From Paenibacillus mucilaginosus 3016 (GTDB taxonomy: Bacteria > Bacillota > Bacilli > Paenibacillales > NBRC-103111): 64,000 bases of DNA. The stretch spans positions 2,994,001 through 3,058,000 of the forward strand of contig NC_016935.1 of NCBI RefSeq assembly GCF_000250655.1, in the 5' to 3' direction. The translations under genes and the position numbers were made by a program. Of this stretch, positions 1 to 7,455 are shown in pieces. Numbering within the stretch: the first letter of the stretch is position 1; each line of letters opens with the position of its first letter. Under the pieces are notes generated by a model. It searched no databases. It saw only the letters and a list, made by a program, of their open reading frames with translations, and had not been told where the DNA came from.

Positions 1-46
1 GCCTCCGCATTTCAGCCCGCCTTATGCTGAGTCTGTTGTGATGAAT

Positions 47-88
47 AAACAGCCGGCATCCTGCCCTATGCGGGACCGCCGGCTGTTT
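47..88. terminator. Bidirectional intrinsic terminator
   Basis: Eleven-base arms AAACAGCCGGC and GCCGGCTGTTT are perfectly complementary around a 20-base loop, with A and T tracts at the outer edges. It probably ends a gene lying left of the window. Confidence 0.7.
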
Positions 89-143
89 GGCGTGCCTTGG
101 AACGGACGCTGCCTGCGGGTTTCGTCTGCCGCCCTTTTTTACT

Positions 144-172
144 CGGAACATCCCTCCGGATGCTGTTATAAT
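144..172 (+). promoter_or_regulatory. Probable promoter of the spermidine-synthase-like gene
   Basis: A perfect TATAAT hexamer lies at 167-172, about 57 bases before the proposed TTG start. The -35 region 17 bases upstream (CGGAAC) is a poor match, so only the -10 element is convincing. Confidence 0.45.
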
Positions 173-228
173 AGGGGAATGCGATTGTTCAGGCATGAAG
201 ACGGAAGGAGAGGGGCGAGCTGCATCTG

Positions 229-1005
229 TTGGCCAAGGAAATCAGCAAGTACAGCGAGATTGCCGTCTATGAGGCGGCCCAGCTATACGGCGAGACGGGA
301 CGGTTCCGGTTCCTGCAGTTCGGGGAAGACGCCGTTCAAGGGGCCGTGGACCTGAGACGGCCGGAGCGGATCGTGCTGGAATACCCGAGGGCGATCATGG
401 CGCTGATGGAACACGGCAGCCCGGCGTTCCGGGACGTGTTCATCATCGGTCACGGCATCGGGACGCTGGCGGCCCATTACCCGGAGAAGCGGTTCGTTAC
501 AGCGGAGCTTGACGACAAGGTGGTGGAGCTGAGCCGTGCGTTTTTCGGATATGCCGGGGATAACGTGATCGTCGGCGACGGACGGAAGGTGCTGGAACAG
601 CAGGTGTCCGGTTCGCTGGATTATATCGTGCTCGATGCGTTCACGAAGGAGGGAACACCGCCGCATTTGACCACTCTGGAATTCTTCGCTGCGGTACGGG
701 AGAAGCTCCGGCCCCGCGGGGCCGTCATCCTGAATCTCATGGGCAGGCCTGCGGGGGACAAGCGCATCGGTCCGGTCTATACCACCCTCCGGGAGGTGTT
801 TCCGTATGCCAGGGCGTTCTATCTGCCGGACCGGGACGCTGCGGAGGCGTCCGGGCTGCGGAATATCCTCCTTGTGGGCAGCGGCTGCGGGATCGAGACG
901 CCGGGCAGCAGGAATATGGCGGGATTTGTAGAACTGGAAATAGAACCGGGCTATATCCTGAGGGACAGGAGACCGCGGGGGCAGGCAGAGGACACCGGGA
1001 TATAA
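229..1005 (+). CDS. Spermidine synthase-like methyltransferase-fold protein
   Basis: The protein has 258 residues with a Rossmann methyltransferase core. It shows a glycine-rich nucleotide loop (IIGHGIGTL, about residues 72-80), an acidic end of strand 2 (TAELDDKVVELSR), VGDGRKVL, and DYIVLDAF near residue 135, which sits where polyamine synthases carry their catalytic Asp. It is shorter than true spermidine synthases and lacks most of their N-terminal beta domain, so the substrate is not certain. The TTG start at 229 follows AAGGAGAGG; no ATG in this frame is better placed. Its stop overlaps the next gene's ATG (TAATG), so the two are probably co-translated. Confidence 0.75.
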   Translation: MAKEISKYSEIAVYEAAQLYGETGRFRFLQFGEDAVQGAVDLRRPERIVLEYPRAIMALMEHGSPAFRDVFIIGHGIGTLAAHYPEKRFVTAELDDKVVELSRAFFGYAGDNVIVGDGRKVLEQQVSGSLDYIVLDAFTKEGTPPHLTTLEFFAAVREKLRPRGAVILNLMGRPAGDKRIGPVYTTLREVFPYARAFYLPDRDAAEASGLRNILLVGSGCGIETPGSRNMAGFVELEIEPGYILRDRRPRGQAEDTGI

Positions 1006-1448
1006 TGACCAGTCTGACCACTGACCTTGGCAGGAGGATGATGACCGTGTACAGCATCAAATCACCCGGCGGCTCCCTGTTTCCTTATTACTATAAAGGC
1101 GGGGAGATTCACTGCCTGAAGTACGGCAGCTTCTACTCGGACCATGACGGCCTGCTGTCGCTGATGAAGTTAGAGGAGGCGTTCGTGGCGGAAAGCCGGC
1201 GGCGGCTGGAGATCTGGGTGGATTTATATCAAACGGACCTGCCGGACCGCGTCCTTGACGAGTTCACCGCGAGCGTCGGCCGGATGAGTCCGCACATCGC
1301 CAAGCTGGCCATTGCCGGCTGTTCTATCGCCGTGAAGTGGAAGCTGGCAGGAAGGCTGAAGCGCACGGAAGGCGTCTCGGCACTGCCGCTCCGGTTCTTC
1401 AGTGACCCGGAGGAGGCCAAGACCTGGCTGGTCGGCGAGCGGCGGTAG
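1005..1448 (+). CDS. STAS/SpoIIAA-like hypothetical protein
   Basis: This 147-residue cytosolic protein has the alternating strand-helix pattern of small STAS/SpoIIAA-like proteins and ends with a typical SDPEEAKTWLVGE tail. I recognise no catalytic motif. The first ATG overlaps the upstream stop codon. Two in-frame ATGs at 1038 and 1041 follow AGGAGG too closely to be ideal starts, so coupling at 1005 is preferred but not proven. It is probably expressed with the spermidine-synthase-like gene. The family call rests on fold-like pattern only. Confidence 0.55.
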   Translation: MTSLTTDLGRRMMTVYSIKSPGGSLFPYYYKGGEIHCLKYGSFYSDHDGLLSLMKLEEAFVAESRRRLEIWVDLYQTDLPDRVLDEFTASVGRMSPHIAKLAIAGCSIAVKWKLAGRLKRTEGVSALPLRFFSDPEEAKTWLVGERR

Positions 1449-1514
1449 CAGGCTTCCGGGGATCTTATAGAGGCATGGAATACGGAGGACTATCCGTCTG
1501 AAAGGAGATGGGGT

Positions 1515-2546
1515 ATGAGCACTTATGACATCACAGTAGAACAGCGGGATGCGGTCTATGCATCCTTAAGCCCCGAGCAGCGCCAGTTCCTCAGTGAGGG
1601 CATGCTACGGGGAAGGCGGACGGCGTTCGCCATGACCTTGGCCCGGACCAAGGGAGCCGTCATTCCGAATGAAGCGACCTATGAGGAGATCGAGCACCTC
1701 CTGGAGGATTGGGTGTACACCGGCTATACGGATGCCGGCCGGATTTCTGCGGAGCATTCGTGCCTGTGCGGCCGTCCGCTCCGCTACCAGCACCGCGTGC
1801 AGCACAAGGTGACCGGACAGGTGCTCCACTTCGGGATTGAGCACTTGAAGCAGCACCTGGGGATGGATGCGAAGACCGTCGCAGCAATCCTGAAGGGCTT
1901 CGAGGTGCTGGATGCGGAGCGCGATGAACTGCTGTCCAAGGTCCACAGCGGCTGGACGCTCGAGAGCCAGGTCGCCGTGCCCGACGGCCTCAAGCTCCCG
2001 GCGGATATTCAGGCGCATCTGGACCTGGGGCTCCCGCTGCTCGACAAGCAGCTGGCCCGCCTGAAATCCAAGATCCGCCAGCTGCTGGAGCCCCTGGAGC
2101 TGCAGCACCGCCGCAGGTCTGCGGTCCGGGATGCTCCCGCAGCGGAGACCGCCGCAGCACCGCCGCCGGCCGAGCCGGAAGAGGAATGGCAGCTGGCGTT
2201 CGACCTCTTCGGGGGCGAGGCCGCTCCGGCCGCAGCCGCTGCAGCGCATCCGGCATCCTCGGCTGCAGGTGCAGGCCCGGATCGGGGCGCGAATCCGCTC
2301 ACTCTGCCGGAACGGCTGAAGCCTGTCGTAATCGAGCTGCTGAGCGAGGGGGTCGGCAGCGTCCGCGTGATGTGCGAGGTGCTCATCCAGAAGCACCGCG
2401 GGGACGGCTCGCGGTCCTCGACGGGCAAGCCGGTCAATCTGTATATGCAGGTGTGCCTGTACATCGATGACGAGCTCGTCCGCAGCGGGCGGTGCCGGCT
2501 TCTCGAGCGGTCCAACGAAGACCGGGTGTATGCTTGGGCGGGGTGA
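1515..2546 (+). CDS. DUF3895-type protein of unknown function
   Basis: The 343-residue protein begins after a strong AAGGAGATG site. The first ~150 residues are helical with a [11 protein letters not shown] motif (about residues 84-94) that could bind metal. Residues ~200-255 are a low-complexity Ala/Pro/Glu linker. The C-terminal ~85 residues, starting near [16 protein letters not shown], resemble the DUF3895 domain of Bacillaceae and Paenibacillaceae. No function is known. It stands alone and is followed by a strong terminator. Confidence 0.7.
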   Translation: MSTYDITVEQRDAVYASLSPEQRQFLSEGMLRGRRTAFAMTLARTKGAVIPNEATYEEIEHLLEDWVYTGYTDAGRISAEHSCLCGRPLRYQHRVQHKVTGQVLHFGIEHLKQHLGMDAKTVAAILKGFEVLDAERDELLSKVHSGWTLESQVAVPDGLKLPADIQAHLDLGLPLLDKQLARLKSKIRQLLEPLELQHRRRSAVRDAPAAETAAAPPPAEPEEEWQLAFDLFGGEAAPAAAAAAHPASSAAGAGPDRGANPLTLPERLKPVVIELLSEGVGSVRVMCEVLIQKHRGDGSRSSTGKPVNLYMQVCLYIDDELVRSGRCRLLERSNEDRVYAWAG

Positions 2547-2559
2547 ATTCCGCCGGAGA

Positions 2560-2614
2560 AAAGCAAGTCACGTTCCGGACACAGTGGAGTCCGGGGAAAC
2601 GTGATTTGCTTTTT
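2560..2614 (+). terminator. Strong intrinsic terminator
   Basis: A 20-base arm starting AAGCAAGTCACG pairs with an arm ending CGTGATTTGCTT across an 8-base loop (one bulge), followed by TTTTT. The 3' arm also holds the -35 box of the next promoter. Confidence 0.9.
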
Positions 2615-2634
2615 ATGGCAGGCTGTGCTATTAT
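2606..2634 (+). promoter_or_regulatory. Sigma-A type promoter upstream of the cold-shock gene
   Basis: TTGCTT (2606-2611) and TATTAT (2629-2634) are separated by exactly 17 bases. Transcription from here would start near 2641 and give a leader of about 145 nt before the cold-shock ATG, containing the hairpin at 2664-2715. Confidence 0.6.
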
Positions 2635-2663
2635 TGTTTTACAAGCAAATTTAAACCTTAAAG

Positions 2664-2720
2664 TCACATATGGAAAAGGTTCTCATTTGTCGGATGGATC
2701 CTTTTCCATATGTGATTTTT
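2664..2720 (+). promoter_or_regulatory. Leader hairpin with U-tract (attenuator candidate)
   Basis: Two perfectly complementary 16-base arms (TCACATATGGAAAAGG at 2664-2679; its complement at 2700-2715) flank a 20-base loop and are followed by ATTTTTTG. It has terminator shape but lies between a promoter and the cold-shock gene with no gene to end, so it may control readthrough or mRNA structure. Confidence 0.6.
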
Positions 2721-2729
2721 TGTTTTTGT

Positions 2730-2757
2730 TTGTGCGAAATGCGAACACCATTATATA
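2730..2757 (+). promoter_or_regulatory. Possible second promoter close to the cold-shock gene
   Basis: TTGTGC (2730-2735) and TATATA (2752-2757) lie 16 bases apart, giving a leader of roughly 20 nt. If active, it would bypass the upstream hairpin. Confidence 0.35.
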
Positions 2758-2785
2758 TGGGTTTATCTTAAGGAGGAAATTGTAC

Positions 2786-2989
2786 ATGGAAACAGGAACA
2801 GTGAAATGGTTTAACGCAGAGAAGGGCTTCGGCTTTATCGAAAGAGAAGGCGGAAATGACGTATTCGTTCATTTCTCCGCGATCCAGGGTGAAGGCTTCA
2901 AATCCCTCGACGAAGGCCAGCGCGTGGAGTTCAACGTGGTTCAAGGCAACCGCGGACCGCAAGCGGAGAACGTTGTTAAAGTATACTAA
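2786..2989 (+). CDS. Cold-shock protein, CspA/CspB family
   Basis: This 67-residue single-OB-fold protein carries both nucleic-acid-binding motifs: KGFGFIE (RNP1-like, residues ~13-19) and DVFVHFSAI (RNP2-like, ~25-33). Such proteins bind single-stranded RNA and DNA and act as RNA chaperones in the cytoplasm. The ATG follows a perfect AAGGAGG site with 8-base spacing. A terminator follows directly, so the gene is monocistronic. The next gene is another cold-inducible type, which suggests a small cold-stress locus. Regulation could involve the leader hairpin upstream. Confidence 0.97.
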   Translation: METGTVKWFNAEKGFGFIEREGGNDVFVHFSAIQGEGFKSLDEGQRVEFNVVQGNRGPQAENVVKVY

Positions 2990-3018
2990 TTCCTAAGATC
3001 CGATCCGTGGAATCGATA

Positions 3019-3055
3019 AGCTGCTCTTAACCTGTGTTGGGAGCGGCTTTTTATT
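3019..3055 (+). terminator. Intrinsic terminator after the cold-shock gene
   Basis: AGCTGCTC (3019-3026) pairs with GAGCGGCT (3041-3048, one G-U pair), followed by a T-rich tract. Confidence 0.8.
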
Positions 3056-3081
3056 TTATTATAGAGAAGGGGAGGTACACC

Positions 3082-3318
3082 ATGTACAACAAGCGAATTC
3101 CGATCGAGGACCTGCCTCATGCCGAAACCAAGGTTTGGACCTGCTCCGATGCGGGCTGCAAAGGATGGACCCGTGACAACTTCACGTTCGAGCAGGCGCC
3201 AACGTGCCATCTCTGCCGCTCTGCCATGGTCAGCAGCATAAGAATGCTGCCGCTCATCCCGAACTCGAACAAAGAGATGAAAACCAGAAATCAAGGCGTG
3301 CTGATCAACGAAGGATAA
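3082..3318 (+). CDS. YdjO-like cold-inducible zinc-ribbon-like protein
   Basis: The 78-residue protein matches the pattern of Bacillus subtilis YdjO: an N-terminal segment with VWTCSDAGCKGWTRDNFTFE followed by a second Cys pair in PTCHLCRSAM. The four cysteines (CxxxxC and CxxC) could coordinate one zinc. YdjO is described as cold-inducible; its biochemical role is unknown. The ATG at 3082 follows GGGGAGG. Terminators on both sides make it a single-gene unit next to csp. Confidence 0.85.
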   Translation: MYNKRIPIEDLPHAETKVWTCSDAGCKGWTRDNFTFEQAPTCHLCRSAMVSSIRMLPLIPNSNKEMKTRNQGVLINEG

Positions 3319-3338
3319 AAGAGGAACGGAAACTTGAG

Positions 3339-3367
3339 CGCTGCTCCCGTGGGGGCTGCGTTTTTTT
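3339..3367 (+). terminator. Intrinsic terminator
   Basis: CGCTGCTCCC pairs with GGGGGCTGCG (one mismatch, one wobble), followed by seven T residues. Confidence 0.75.
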
Positions 3368-3412
3368 GTTATGCATTGGGATTAAACGGAAACGGTAATC
3401 CTTGGGTACAGC

Positions 3413-3466
3413 AACGAGCAGGCCGCGGAGGTCTGCTCGTTCGTTTGTTGGATCGTTACGCGATCC
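3413..3466. terminator. Two hairpins between convergent genes
   Basis: AACGAGCAG (3413-3421) pairs with CTGCTCGTT (3433-3441). A second perfect hairpin, GGATCG/CGATCC, lies at 3450-3466. They sit just past the end of the GRAS gene and probably stop its transcription, although no long T-run is present. Confidence 0.45.
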
Positions 3467-3474
3467 TGGGGGTA

Positions 3475-4584
3475 TCAACTCACGGCGCAGAGCACTGAGA
3501 TCAGGTTCAACGCCCGGCTGCCGAAGCCGACGTGCCATGCACCGGAGGTGATCCCGACGTCCGGAAGCGAACCGGCCTCCGGCGGCTGCAGAGCCGGACA
3601 CGGCTGAAAACCGGCCTCGGACAGCCTGGCAATCCAGTTCACCGTCGCTTCATGGCGCTCACAGCGAAGCGTCTCGGGGGCGGAGAGAATATCTTCGATC
3701 TCTCTTCCGAAGAAGAGCTTCAGTCCGCGCGAATGCTCCACGGGCAGCTGCACGGAATCGATGAGCTCGAACAACGCGCTGAAATGGTTCCAGCAGTTGC
3801 GCATCCGCTGCTCGATCTGCGGGTGATGATGATCGGAGTCCGGCTCGCAGAGGACGACCAGCGATGGATTCAGGAGACGGATCTGCCGGAGAACCTCGTC
3901 TTTGTTCTCCAGGCCCAGCCGGATCCAGCGAATGTGGTGCAGGGCAAAGGACGCATTCACGAGCAGCCCGGGCTGCCGGGGGATAAGACGCTGCCAATCG
4001 GCATCCGTCAGCTGTTCGATCTCCGCATGGATAGGATGGAAGATGACGGGGAAGTCCAGTCCTTCGGCGGCCTTGCCCACGTTATCCATCGCTTCCTGCA
4101 GGCAGCTGAAGTTCGGCTCGATGGCGTGGATCGTGAAGGAAGCGGGGGATTTGCCGAGCTCCTTCAGCTGGTGCAGCAGGCCGACGATCTGGCGTCCGGT
4201 TCCGATGCCGATCTCCAGCAGCCGGACATGCTGCCCTGTCTCCATGGCCTGCAGAAGCATGGCGTTCGCCAGCCGGGTCACATCATTCATCAGCGGGAAC
4301 TTGGAGGCGAGCAGGTTGAACAGGGTGATCTGCGGGACATCGTACTGCTTAAAATACAGATTCATCTGCTCATGGCTGGCCGGATCGAGGCGCTTGACGA
4401 GCGCTTTGGCGAACAGGTAGGGGAGCATATGGGACGCTTCCTCATCGATGCGGAGCGACTCTGCGAAGCGGACCAGTTCGCTCTGGGTGCGGGCGGCCGC
4501 ATCCGGGGCCAGCGTGCGGGCAAGGAAGGTTTGAAGCTGTCCGAAGTGATCGGCAGCGGAAGGAGCGGCATAGGGAGAGTACAT
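3475..4584 (-). CDS. Bacterial GRAS-domain protein (methyltransferase-fold)
   Basis: The 369-residue protein follows the plant GRAS layout along its whole length. Residues ~88-118 (ITLFNLLASKFPLMNDVTRL, then LANAMLLQAMETGQ) match the leucine-rich region. HVRLLEIGIGTGRQI (119-133) sits at the VHIID position and keeps a Rossmann SAM-loop shape. SLVVLCEPDSDHHHPQ (241-256) and HFSALFELIDSVQLP (267-281) match the PFYRE region, where plant proteins have YYSALFDSLD. Bacterial GRAS proteins are rare and have been proposed to be small-molecule methyltransferases ancestral to plant GRAS factors. The start follows AAAGGA. Its substrate and partners are unknown. Confidence 0.85.
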   Translation of the reverse strand: MYSPYAAPSAADHFGQLQTFLARTLAPDAAARTQSELVRFAESLRIDEEASHMLPYLFAKALVKRLDPASHEQMNLYFKQYDVPQITLFNLLASKFPLMNDVTRLANAMLLQAMETGQHVRLLEIGIGTGRQIVGLLHQLKELGKSPASFTIHAIEPNFSCLQEAMDNVGKAAEGLDFPVIFHPIHAEIEQLTDADWQRLIPRQPGLLVNASFALHHIRWIRLGLENKDEVLRQIRLLNPSLVVLCEPDSDHHHPQIEQRMRNCWNHFSALFELIDSVQLPVEHSRGLKLFFGREIEDILSAPETLRCERHEATVNWIARLSEAGFQPCPALQPPEAGSLPDVGITSGAWHVGFGSRALNLISVLCAVS

Positions 4585-4903
4585 GATTAATCATCCTTTC
4601 TATTGTGAGGGGGTGCTGCGGGGCGGCTGGTGCCGGGGATAAAGGGAATCTGTCGTGGTTTAAAGATGGAATCTTCGTTCATTAGCAGAAAGTATAGCTC
4701 GCTAAGTAGGCGTTTATCTCGGGGGAGGGGCTGGCGGCTGTTCCGCTCCGCTTGATGAACACATTATCGCACGGAAGCCGGCGGCATTTCTGTATGGGAT
4801 GACACGAAATGATTGTATGATTCCATACAAAATGGAAGCGTAGCCCCACACCCCCTCCAATTCGTCCAGTGAATGTGCGGAATCGTCCACCTGCAGCGCC
4901 GCG
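4585..4903. other. Intergenic region upstream of the GRAS gene
   Basis: This 319-base stretch holds no convincing gene. It lies between two minus-strand genes and contains the palindrome at 4813-4830 plus an extra TGTATG half-site near 4793. Confidence 0.6.
4813..4830. promoter_or_regulatory. Operator-like palindrome TTGTATG-N4-CATACAA
   Basis: Perfect 7-base arms are separated by ATTC. A third TGTATG half-site lies about 20 bases to the left. The symmetry fits a dimeric regulator. It lies about 230 bases upstream of the GRAS start and about 75 bases past the AraC stop. Confidence 0.5.
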
Positions 4904-5794
4904 CTAATGGTTATTCATATGCACGCGGTAATAGGCCTCCCGGTATTCGGTCGGCGTCATATTCTCGTACTTTTTGAAGAGGCGCATGAAGTACTTCTCG
5001 TCCTGGAAACCGACCCCCTCGGCGATGACCTTGATGCTCCGGGTGCTGCGGGTAAGCAGGTCCTTGGCCTTGGAGATCTTGAGCAGGTGGATGTATTCCT
5101 GCAGGTTGTAGCCGGTTTTTTTCTTGAAAAAGCGGGAGAGGTAGTTCTTGTTGTACGCGAACTTGTCGGCCACGTCGGTGACCGAGATGTTCTCCCGCAT
5201 GTGGATGCGGATCCACTCGATAATCTCACTGATGCTTTTGTCCCCCTGCGTCATCCGGCTGGAGCTGTAATAATCCGAGATCATCTGCTCGGAGAGCTCA
5301 ATAAGCAAGGAGGTCGACAGGTAGTGCGCGGCTGACCGCGTATAGTAATTGGAGCTGGCGATATGCTGCAGCTGCTGGAACAGGATGTTCACCCGTTCGA
5401 TCCTCGGGTTAGTATAGTAAAGCGGGAAGCAGACCTGGGAGAAGGTCCGGCAGAAGTCGGGGTCGTTCAAGTGGGCGAGCTCCTCGGAGAGAGCCGATTC
5501 ATCGAGCAGTTCGTACGGGCCGGCGGGGAGAAAATGAAACCAGTAAAAGGAGATGCCCTCTTCGCATTCCCGGTAGCCCTCATGGATCTGCCCCGGCGGG
5601 AGCAGCAGGACCTCGCCCGGCTTCACCTCATACCGGGTGCCCCCTTGGGCGATGTAGAGGCGCTTGCTCACGCCGATAATAATCTCGAACGAATCGACGA
5701 TCCGGTTCGCATGGGTCCACGGAACATCCGAGACGAACAGCCCGCAGGAGAGGAATTCGACCGGCCGTTCAATTCCGGTTTTGAAATAGTGCAT
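4904..5794 (-). CDS. AraC-family transcriptional regulator
   Basis: The 296-residue protein has an N-terminal cupin-like sensor (RYEVKPGEVLLLPPGQIHEGY) and a C-terminal double helix-turn-helix (DVADKFAYNKNYLSRFFKKK, then GVGFQDEKYFMRLFKKYENM) ending in the family signature TPTEYRE. The start at MHYFK follows AAAGGAG with 12-base spacing; an ATG ten codons upstream lacks a ribosome site. It is divergent from the sugar ABC transporter operon, and such pairs usually link regulator and target. It most likely senses a sugar, probably arabinose or an arabino-oligosaccharide, and controls the operon. Confidence 0.9.
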   Translation of the reverse strand: MHYFKTGIERPVEFLSCGLFVSDVPWTHANRIVDSFEIIIGVSKRLYIAQGGTRYEVKPGEVLLLPPGQIHEGYRECEEGISFYWFHFLPAGPYELLDESALSEELAHLNDPDFCRTFSQVCFPLYYTNPRIERVNILFQQLQHIASSNYYTRSAAHYLSTSLLIELSEQMISDYYSSSRMTQGDKSISEIIEWIRIHMRENISVTDVADKFAYNKNYLSRFFKKKTGYNLQEYIHLLKISKAKDLLTRSTRSIKVIAEGVGFQDEKYFMRLFKKYENMTPTEYREAYYRVHMNNH

Positions 5795-5853
5795 CGGGGA
5801 GGTCACTCCTTTCTCTTGAAACATCAGAAAGCTTGTCTACCTTTGTCGCATAT

Positions 5854-5867
5854 TGACAACGCTTACA
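5854..5867. promoter_or_regulatory. cre-like site (CcpA catabolite control)
   Basis: Read on the minus strand, TGTAAGCGTTGTCA fits every position of the degenerate cre consensus TGWAANCGNTNWCA. It lies between the AraC gene and the sugar operon, where CcpA could repress one or both. It overlaps TTGACA at 5853-5858. Confidence 0.6.
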
Positions 5868-6067
5868 TTAAAGTCACTTTTGTCCACCTAATGTGGTCCC
5901 CCGGCTACTTACAAGAGGGCCGCCCCCTGCTAAGATGGGGTTACAGCCGCCGGTTCAAAGCGCAGGTGAACCGGAAGGCGGCAGCCGATGCCTGCTTCCT
6001 GCAGCGGTTCTTGTTCACGTAACGCTTGGTGATTCCCGTAACCCAGATTGATTTAGGAGGGTCAGAG

Positions 6068-7399
6068 ATGAGAAAGCTGCATACCGTTTCGACCGTACTG
6101 CTGTGCTCGGTATTTACGGCCGCCTGCTCCGGCGGAGGGAGCCCCGCTGGTGGTCCCGGAAGTGCCGGCGATAAGGGCGGAGGGACTGCCGGAGGCGTCG
6201 TTACCCTGAAGTTCATGGGGTGGGAGGCCAGCCCGCTCGAGACGAAGTCGGTCAAGAAGGGCCTCGAAGCATTCATGGCCAAGCATCCGAACATCAAGGT
6301 GGAGTACCAGCCCGTTCCGAACACCCAGTATTCCCAGAAGCTGCTGACGATGCTGGCCGGCGGGGCGGCGCCCGACGTGTTCTTCCTCGGTTCAACCGAT
6401 TACCGCGCTTTCCAGAAACGCGATGTGCTGCTGGATCTCACCTCGATGTTCAAGGCGGACATGTCGCTCGATGACTTCATTCCTTCCTCGGCCCAGATCA
6501 TGGACATTGGCGGCAAAATCTACGGGGTCAGCTCCTGCACCGTTTCCCCTGTACTGTATTATAACAAGGCCGTTTTTGACAAGGCGAAAGTTCCGTACCC
6601 GCCGAGCGATCCGGCCAAGGCGTGGACCTGGGAGGAGTTCCTGGATGCGGCCAAGAAGCTGACGGTCAAGGAGGGCGACAAGGTCGTCCAGTACGGGGCC
6701 TTCGGGCTTGAGAATTTCTATATGACCTCAGCCCAAATTCTTTCGAACGGAGGCCAGCTCTTCAGTTCCGACGTCACGAAGATGGCTATCAATACGCCGG
6801 AGGCGCAGGAGGTGCTGCAGAGCATCTACGACCTGCGTGTCAAGCACGGGGCGGCCCCGACGGCCAAGACGCTCGAGAGCATCGGCATGAAGGCGAACCA
6901 GATGCTGCAGACGGGCAAGGTGGCGATGGCGGTCGACGGCTCGTGGGCGCTGCAGGAGCTGGCGACGATGGGCTTCCCGGTCGGCGTAGCCGCCCTGCCG
7001 AAGTTCAAGGAGGCGGTAACCCACGGCCAGGCGCATGTCCACGCCGCTGCAGCCAAGACGAAGCATCCGAAGGAGGCCTGGGAGCTCGTGAAGTTCCTCT
7101 CCTCCGAGGAATACCAGATCGACAACATCAAGGAAGGGCTGTGGATGCCCAACCGCAAGTCGCTGTATACCGAGGAGGGCGTGAAGAAGTGGTATAACGC
7201 TTCCGTCCATCCGGAAGGCTTCCAGAGCCTGGTGCCTTATTTCAAGGAAGCACGCGCCTTCCCGTTCCCGCTCATCACTCAGAATAAAGTCAACGACATC
7301 ATCACGGAGGAGACGGACAAACTGTGGTACTCCGGGCAGAGTGTCGCCGATACGCTCAAGAATATCGAGAGCCGGTCCAATGTGGAGCTGGCCAAATAA
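6068..7399 (+). CDS. Sugar ABC transporter substrate-binding lipoprotein
   Basis: The 443-residue family 1 (MalE-like) binding protein has a signal peptide ending in a lipobox (FTAAC near residue 20) and a Gly-rich linker. The mature part shows typical features: VTLKFMGWEASP, AGGAAPDVFFLGSTD, YYNKAVFDKAKVPYPP, and late KTKHPKEAWELVKFLSS. It captures a sugar or oligosaccharide outside the membrane and passes it to the two permeases downstream. The ATG at 6068 follows TAGGAGGG. Neighbouring GH127 suggests an arabinofuranoside ligand. Confidence 0.95.
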   Translation: MRKLHTVSTVLLCSVFTAACSGGGSPAGGPGSAGDKGGGTAGGVVTLKFMGWEASPLETKSVKKGLEAFMAKHPNIKVEYQPVPNTQYSQKLLTMLAGGAAPDVFFLGSTDYRAFQKRDVLLDLTSMFKADMSLDDFIPSSAQIMDIGGKIYGVSSCTVSPVLYYNKAVFDKAKVPYPPSDPAKAWTWEEFLDAAKKLTVKEGDKVVQYGAFGLENFYMTSAQILSNGGQLFSSDVTKMAINTPEAQEVLQSIYDLRVKHGAAPTAKTLESIGMKANQMLQTGKVAMAVDGSWALQELATMGFPVGVAALPKFKEAVTHGQAHVHAAAAKTKHPKEAWELVKFLSSEEYQIDNIKEGLWMPNRKSLYTEEGVKKWYNASVHPEGFQSLVPYFKEARAFPFPLITQNKVNDIITEETDKLWYSGQSVADTLKNIESRSNVELAK

Positions 7400-7455
7400 A
7401 CCGCAGGAAGCATCCGCATCTGCTATGCGCTTCTTGTACACGGAGGTGATGCTGT

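Noticed and set aside
1005-1043. Alternative starts at 1038 and 1041 for the STAS-like gene
   Set aside because: AGGAGG lies zero to three bases before these ATGs; the TAATG-coupled start at 1005 was kept, though not proven.
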